A stretch of 64,000 bases of DNA from Plutella xylostella (Eukaryota; Arthropoda; Insecta; Lepidoptera; Plutellidae), in contig NC_063983.1 in NCBI RefSeq assembly GCF_932276165.1, positions 10,361,501 to 10,425,500 of the forward strand, in the 5' to 3' direction. The notes beneath the pieces were generated by a model. The model saw only the letters and a list, made by a program, of their open reading frames with translations, did not search any database and was not told the DNA's origin. This document shows positions 58,701-64,000 of this stretch, one piece after another; the first letter of the stretch is position 1, and each line of letters starts with the position of its first letter. Made by a program: the position numbers and the translations under genes.

Positions 58701-60700
58701 ATTACCCGCTTAGTTACCATTGCAATGGTCACCAAGAACACACAAAAGCTACGAGGTACTTAATTCAAATGAAGCATTATTCCGCAGCTGCCACTGCATC
58801 AGCTGATTGCGGCTCAGAAATAGAAATATTGTTTGGCAAATGTTGTCGAGGGAGCGTGTCAAAGCAGTGATGTGAAGGGAACGTATTATTTTCGGTGAAA
58901 GGGTTCGTTAGAAGGTGTTATTTAGCGACTCGACACTCGTTTATCATCGTGCCAGTGAGCCACGCGGGGCACGGGGAGCACGGGACACAAAGAAACTCCT
59001 CTCTCTTGTTTTTATACAATTCTGTGCAAAAGTTCAGCCGCCATTGTCGACCGGTAATGGGGCAGTGATGTCGCCCATTTCTCATATTTTATTGAGGCCA
59101 CGGCCTGACACACGATTAATTTAATTATTGCATCCTCAATGTGAATGTCAAAACAGTCATTGCTTAAATCACGCCAGCTATAACTACGGCTTTAAGATAT
59201 TGTGCCGGATGAACGTAAACTGTTGGATAAGGGCGCTGCTTGCATAAGCTCCCCTTTATTGCTTGGTGCAAGCTCAGCCGAGATATTCCCTTATTTTACT
59301 GAAGCCATTTCGAGTACCTACTATTGGTAGCTTGGTACAATACAAAGTAAAATTGAATAATACATGTCAGTTAAACATGCTAGCGTAAACAGCTGTTACA
59401 CTGTGTTGGTTCACCTTGGGAGAGGTCTTCATCAACTGTTATAGTTGGCTGATTATGATGAAATCGCCAGCCAGCCTCGATAGATCATAAAGACGAATAC
59501 AACGGCTACGGCCGTAAACTGCAGAATATTGTAGAATAGGGCTGCAGGAGCGTATAATGCACAATACATTCTAATAAAAGCGAGCACAACTGTCATTGTT
59601 GATGTGCAATTAAACACGCACATTTGTATTCGAAGGGGTACATAGGTCGGCCCATCTCCCGGCCAAATACGGTCCCAAATTATTCACAAAATTCAAATGG
59701 CCAATCCTGGCCCGCGGGACGTGCGATGATCGTAAAGTGATGCCAATTTGCGATAAAAAGTGAATCCGCCGTTCCCCGGAATCAGTAGGTATGTAATATA
59801 TCTTGATGGAATCACTGTCGACGTCAATCCAGAGGATGTCAGTTAAGCCTCAAACGGGAAAGATTGGTTTTATTAGTTTCACCGTAAGTATAGGTACCTA
59901 GTATATTATGTATGTATGGATGTATATATTATGTATACTTAGGTATAATATTCTTCCACCCAAAGGTAGTCTTAAAAAAATCGCTTTAAGACCGCCTTTT
60001 TTGTACCTATGTGTTTGAATATAAAATAAAAGCTTTATAAATTCTGTTCTTGTATACAAATAAAGAATATTCTATCTATCTATGGCGCCATGGTAACATA
60101 GCTAAGCCACATCGTATTCCTTCCTACCTCCCATGTAAATAGACCTATTTTCAGAGTTCTGCAGCCAAAGATGAAAAAAGGATCACTTATTAGTCCCTCA
60201 TTTTGTTGTTTCTGATGAAAAGCATTTTTTGGCAATTTGTATGCTGCCTGTACCCGTCGCTGCTAACGGTACAGCCGCCGACGGAAGCGGCGCGTCTCCA
60301 TTTACTGAATTAATATTTTATTTTTTCTTGGCGCCCGTTTTTATTGCTTTTATAACTTACGAGAATAATATTTCTTAATTACTTCTGGGACTAATTAGGA
60401 AACATTTCCTTAGCTGTTTTTATTACCATCGAGTGCTAAAACCTTATCGAGATACCTACAAATACAAAATGAACAGTGAAATCACTGGAATTGAAACACA
60501 CAAAAGTGTGTTTCAGTTCCAATGGGCTCACAAGAAGTAATCATCACAATTTAGCCTACCGATTACCTACTAAAATTACTATTAACATCAATATCAATGT
60601 AAAGGCGAGCCTCGCTCACGTCAACCCGCGTCACTCAACAAAAATAAGTCCTAAAAAAACGGACAGACCGTCCGAGAGGCCGAATCGATAGCCGGTTACC
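55794..60700. other. Intergenic DNA between the two MADF-BESS genes
   Basis: No coding exon found. A LINE 3' end with (TATC)n lies at 59958-60085. The stretch 56200-59700 is comparatively repeat-poor with recurrent AACAGCTG words (about 56645, 57600, 58130, 59388), suggestive of regulatory sequence but unproven. Confidence 0.35.
59958..60085 (+). repeat. LINE 3'-end fragment with (TATC)n tail
   Basis: Contains ATCGCTTTAAGACCGCC and a late AATAAAG before TATCTATCTAT. Same family as 231-355. Confidence 0.6.
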
Positions 60701-60993
60701 GAATAGGAATTTATGCCTGCGCCCTCTCGCGTCTGCGCGCTTGCTTGTGTCCGTGACTGCGGCCGCACCGCTCGCACCTATCACCGTGCTACGAATGCGA
60801 GCGAGACGTCGTCTGTCTGCTTGCTTCCCACTGCGCGCGTGTGTCTGCCGCCATGCGCGGCGCTGTGTTTGCCGCGAGCTTGCCGTGGCGTGTCGTGCCA
60901 ACATGGCGGATTTGTTATGACTCTTTGTTTGCAAATATACAAATAAATAAGTGAAGAATACGTAGACTTAATGCTAAAAGCATTCTCATCGTG
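60701..60993 (+). promoter_or_regulatory. GC-rich promoter/leader of the second MADF-BESS gene
   Basis: CG-rich sequence upstream of the ATG at 60994. It contains CCAACATGGCGGATTTG, which holds both a five-codon upstream ORF (ATG GCG GAT TTG TTA TGA) and a YY1/Pho-like ATGGCGG core. Confidence 0.4.
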
Positions 60994-63900
60994 ATGAAGA
61001 AGATGAAGGTCGGGGAAGTGGGCCGGCTGGTGGACTCGTCGCAGGCGGATGACCGGCGCATGATCGCTCTAGTGCGCACGCGCCGCCTGCTGTACGCGCG
61101 CACCAACATGCCCGTGGCCAGCTACTACGCGCAAGTGAAGGCGCTCTGGAAGGAGGTGGCTGACGAGATGGGCTGGACTGGTGAGATGTGTAACTTGTTC
61201 TGTTCTGTTCTGTTTCAGGGGGTTTTAGATCGTGCTGCTGAGAAGTTATGTTGCTACATGTACACTGGAACACAAACTTGATCCCTCTCCCATGCTAACC
61301 ACCACCCCACCCCACTTGCCTATTCATGTTTGCGTATTTGCCAAAACTTCAATTGGTTATATTTGGCAAATAGGCAAGTTCGTTTGGCGAAAAAGCTTGG
61401 CGAATATGCTGAGAGGCGGTTTTGGCAAATACGCACAAACGAATAGACGAGTGGGGTAGCAGTTGCAGCATTAGAGTGACATTGCTACTGAGAGGGGGCA
61501 AGTTTCTTTGCAACCCACTGTACTGTACTGACAGTCATATCCTTGGTAAGTAGGTATATCTTCGAATTCCCTTGTGGGACAATGGACGTATTTCGACTGA
61601 TGATGATAACTCCTACTCACATTGTTGTTCAGAAGTCGGTATTGGTTGGAAGGATGTATGTTCTACTGGTGCTCAAACTGGTTTATTAATAATTTTGAAA
61701 TCAGAAACTGGTTTGTTATCGCAAGCCGGTTGGCTAAAAATAGCTATTTGTAGTGTTTTCAGTAAAAAACGCATTAAACATAGCGGGACGACTTGATAAG
61801 ATTACAGTTCAGTTCTTTATTTGGCTTCTTTTATCAAGATTCGTAATTAAATATTTTACTCAAGGTTTTCTCTCAAAATATGAGTTCATTGCCTTCTATT
61901 TGTATAGGTAAATTGTCTAGTACTGTTTGAAATTTACGAAACGGTAGGATGAGGTGATGAGTAATTAATGAGTATTTTGTATGAGGTAAGACATTATTGT
62001 TCTTTATGAATTTAGGTATTTCCATCAACTGTTTTACATAATTATACTAACTTTCTGGCTGAAATTCGGGAAAGCGGAAATTTCAAAGCCCTCTGTACGC
62101 CTGACCCCCGAGGTTTTGGGTCTGGGTTCGATGCCTCGGGTTCATACGGGCAGGGGGGGTCACTCTACCTAGCAATATGTAAAATGTATAAATATGTATA
62201 ATTAGCACAAAATATATAACTACTCTTTTACTTCCTCTATGTTAAATACATCGATTGTATAAGGGCTCGTTTTTTCTCTATTATTAACTCCCTTTTCCTC
62301 CTCAGTGACGTAACTCCAGAAGCTCCCCTAATCTCCCTAACCCCTCTTCCCCCCCAGTGGCGGAGGTCCGGCGCAAGTGGTCGCACATCCGCAATTCCTA
62401 CTCGAGACACCTTCGCAACGAGCTGAGCGGCGCGCGCACGGGCCGCGGCCGCGCCGTCTCGCGCTGGTACCTGGCTGATGACCTGGACTTCCTGCGGGAG
62501 CATATGGCCACTGACACGTGAGTAGTGATGGCTAGAGTTAGGCTAGCCGTATGCTGGGACGCAGATGACGCTGGGCTATACCTATACAGAAAGCGCAGGG
62601 CAAACCATCTGGTCTGCAGTGCTCTGTGCTGCGCGGCCTCTGTCTAATTCCAGCATACGCTTAGCTTAGCTTTGATGAAGGATGTTTTGTGTTGGAAATA
62701 ATTATGGTCTCTTAAGGGACATCACGAAGTTTTGATATTTAGAGCATTTTTCTGGCACAACATACACCATAACTGCTCTACTGTAAGACTGTTCACACTT
62801 CACAGCCTCTTTTATGCTACTAGCTGTTTCTTTTGGTAAAATGGGAGGAAAATTGGAAGAAAACAGCAATGCAGATGCAGTTTTTGAAATCCTTAGACCC
62901 ATTGAGTTTCCAAATCTCCATATACTTTAATCTCTCACCAGGCGCTCCCCTCAATACTCCGGCTACGTGCCCTCATTCCTCACCCTGAACATGTCGGAGC
63001 CAGCCTCCCCGGAGTCGGCCGACGTGAAGCCCTTCGCCAGCCCCTGGCTCTCGTCCCTGACGCAGCCGCTGCAGGACTACTCCCAGGGGAATGAGGACAG
63101 TTCCAGCTCCACGGCGTTCAGTCCTGATGAGAATTCTTCGTATTTCCAGTTCTTTCGCGGCATTTATAATGATTATCAGGTGAGCGATGTATTTCTGTCA
63201 AATTTACCTGAGGTGTCTTAGTTTGTGCAGCTATACTAATATAACACTATACCTATTTGTATCGGTCCCGTTAATATCTAATAAACTATACCTTCAAAAA
63301 CCATAACTTTTGATACCGAGCATTGATGATGACCTTCCGACCGATTTCGGCCATGGCGACTGCCATCGACTCCTAACTTACTGTGACGCCTGAGGCGCAC
63401 CAGCGCCAAAACCTAATTCTGGCGCTGGTGCACCTTAAGATGGCTAATATAGCCAATTTTGGCGGTGAACTTCCTCGCACAGTGTGGACAAGTAAGAACA
63501 CCGCCTTCATAATTGTAGATGATGGCCGCAGGGGGCCGGTCTCTCAGTGCATCACGCTTTGCATTTAATTATTTTTTGCGGCGCTCCTCGTAACCAGCCA
63601 CCCTAGCCTTCACCAATCGTCTCCACTCGGGACGTCATGCTGCCAAACTCTCCCAATGTGCGGGTTCGATCTCGCATCTTTTGAGGTGCCTTTTCAGGAC
63701 ATCCTTGTACCTCAGGAGCTGACCACCGACCTTACGTTTGCCCTCTTACCGAGCATTTAGCATGCAGGTTCTCAACTCAGTTATAATTACAAAATAATCC
63801 CTACTCATCCACAGGAGCTATCACAAAAGAAACAGAGAAAGTTCAAGCGCTACTGTCTGAACTTCCTCCACGATCTGCTGGATGAAGAAGACCTCGAGCG

Positions 63901-64000
63901 AGCAGAGTTGGCCAAGACCCACGACCCAGCGTTACCCCAGGACCCCGGGTTACCCCAAGACCCTGGGTTACCCCATAAAACCCCATCCAGGCCTCCCGAC
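60994..64000 (+). CDS. MADF-BESS domain transcription factor (gene 2), 3' end outside window
   Basis: Four exons in phase: 60994-61180, 62358-62517, 62942-63179 and 63815 to the window edge, 257 residues so far. The MADF domain covers about 20-112: RRMIALVRTRRLLYARTN, then VAEVRRKWSHIRNSYSRHL and RWYLADDLDFLREHM. A Ser/Pro-rich linker follows. A BESS-like segment spans the exon 3/4 junction (YFQFFRGIYNDYQ + ELSQKKQRKFKRYCLNFLHD). The visible end has LPQDPG repeats. The intron inside MADF has the same position and phase (1) as in gene 1, so the two are paralogues or share an old intron. ATG 60994 was chosen because an in-frame TGA lies at 60952. Intron 3 contains a LINE fragment. Confidence 0.87.
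63330..63765 (-). pseudogene. LINE ORF2 C-terminal fragment with a C2H2 zinc finger
   Basis: Minus-strand text reads KVGGQLLRYKDVLKRHLKRC, then AHWESLAA-stop, RPEWRRLVKARVAGYEERRK, and then CPHCARKFTAKIGYISHLKVH, a C2H2 finger, before a stop. This is the C-terminus of a class of insect LINEs. At least one in-frame stop and no RT core, so it is a dead fragment inside intron 3 of the second MADF-BESS gene. Confidence 0.75.

Noticed and set aside
60635..60934. 99-codon minus-strand frame
   Set aside because: Lies in the CG-rich promoter, is Arg/Ala-rich low complexity, and has no domain.

Overview
This is a stretch of nuclear genome from an insect, almost certainly a lepidopteran (moth or butterfly). 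The evidence is intron-split genes with GT-AG splice sites, GC-rich exons in AT-rich introns, and interspersed repeats of lepidopteran type (RTE, Jockey and CR1-like LINEs, a PIF/Harbinger transposon, hAT-like and MITE elements, SINE-like repeats). No prokaryotic, organellar or viral genes were seen. All splice models were assembled by hand from GT/AG sites and reading-frame phase, without aligned transcripts.

The centre of the window (about 12.9-45.2 kb, minus strand) is one large gene, the orthologue of kelch (kel; KLHL2/KLHL3 group), a BTB-BACK-Kelch adaptor of Cullin-3 ubiquitin ligase. Seventeen coding exons join in perfect phase. Thirteen encode a 724-residue protein ending in UGA. Beyond that UGA the frame stays open into a consensus splice donor and four further exons (17448 down to 15068), adding 182 codons to a TAG. 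Drosophila kelch is a textbook UGA read-through gene, so this looks like a spliced, conserved read-through extension. A 5.5-kb Harbinger transposon sits in the intron separating the two parts.

The same gene shows a second oddity. At least six of its exons have their 3' end plus splice donor copied locally, up to six times, into the following intron, and one exon has its acceptor end copied. Several copies are still coding-intact.

To the right (51.0-64.0 kb, plus strand) lie two MADF-BESS transcription-factor genes that share a MADF intron position and phase. The first is complete (243 aa, five exons). The second runs off the window. The kel promoter and the first MADF-BESS promoter diverge across about 6 kb of intergenic DNA.

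The left end (1-12.9 kb) is repeat-rich. It holds a hAT-like element with an 8-bp target duplication and a perfect 120-bp inverted repeat, two MITE families, several RTE LINE tails, and two possible 5' exons of an unidentified minus-strand gene. Kel introns also hold a broken Jockey element, a CR1-like LINE, a nested foldback/hAT element, and an unclassified element built from a CGAA-word array around GC-rich tandem repeats.
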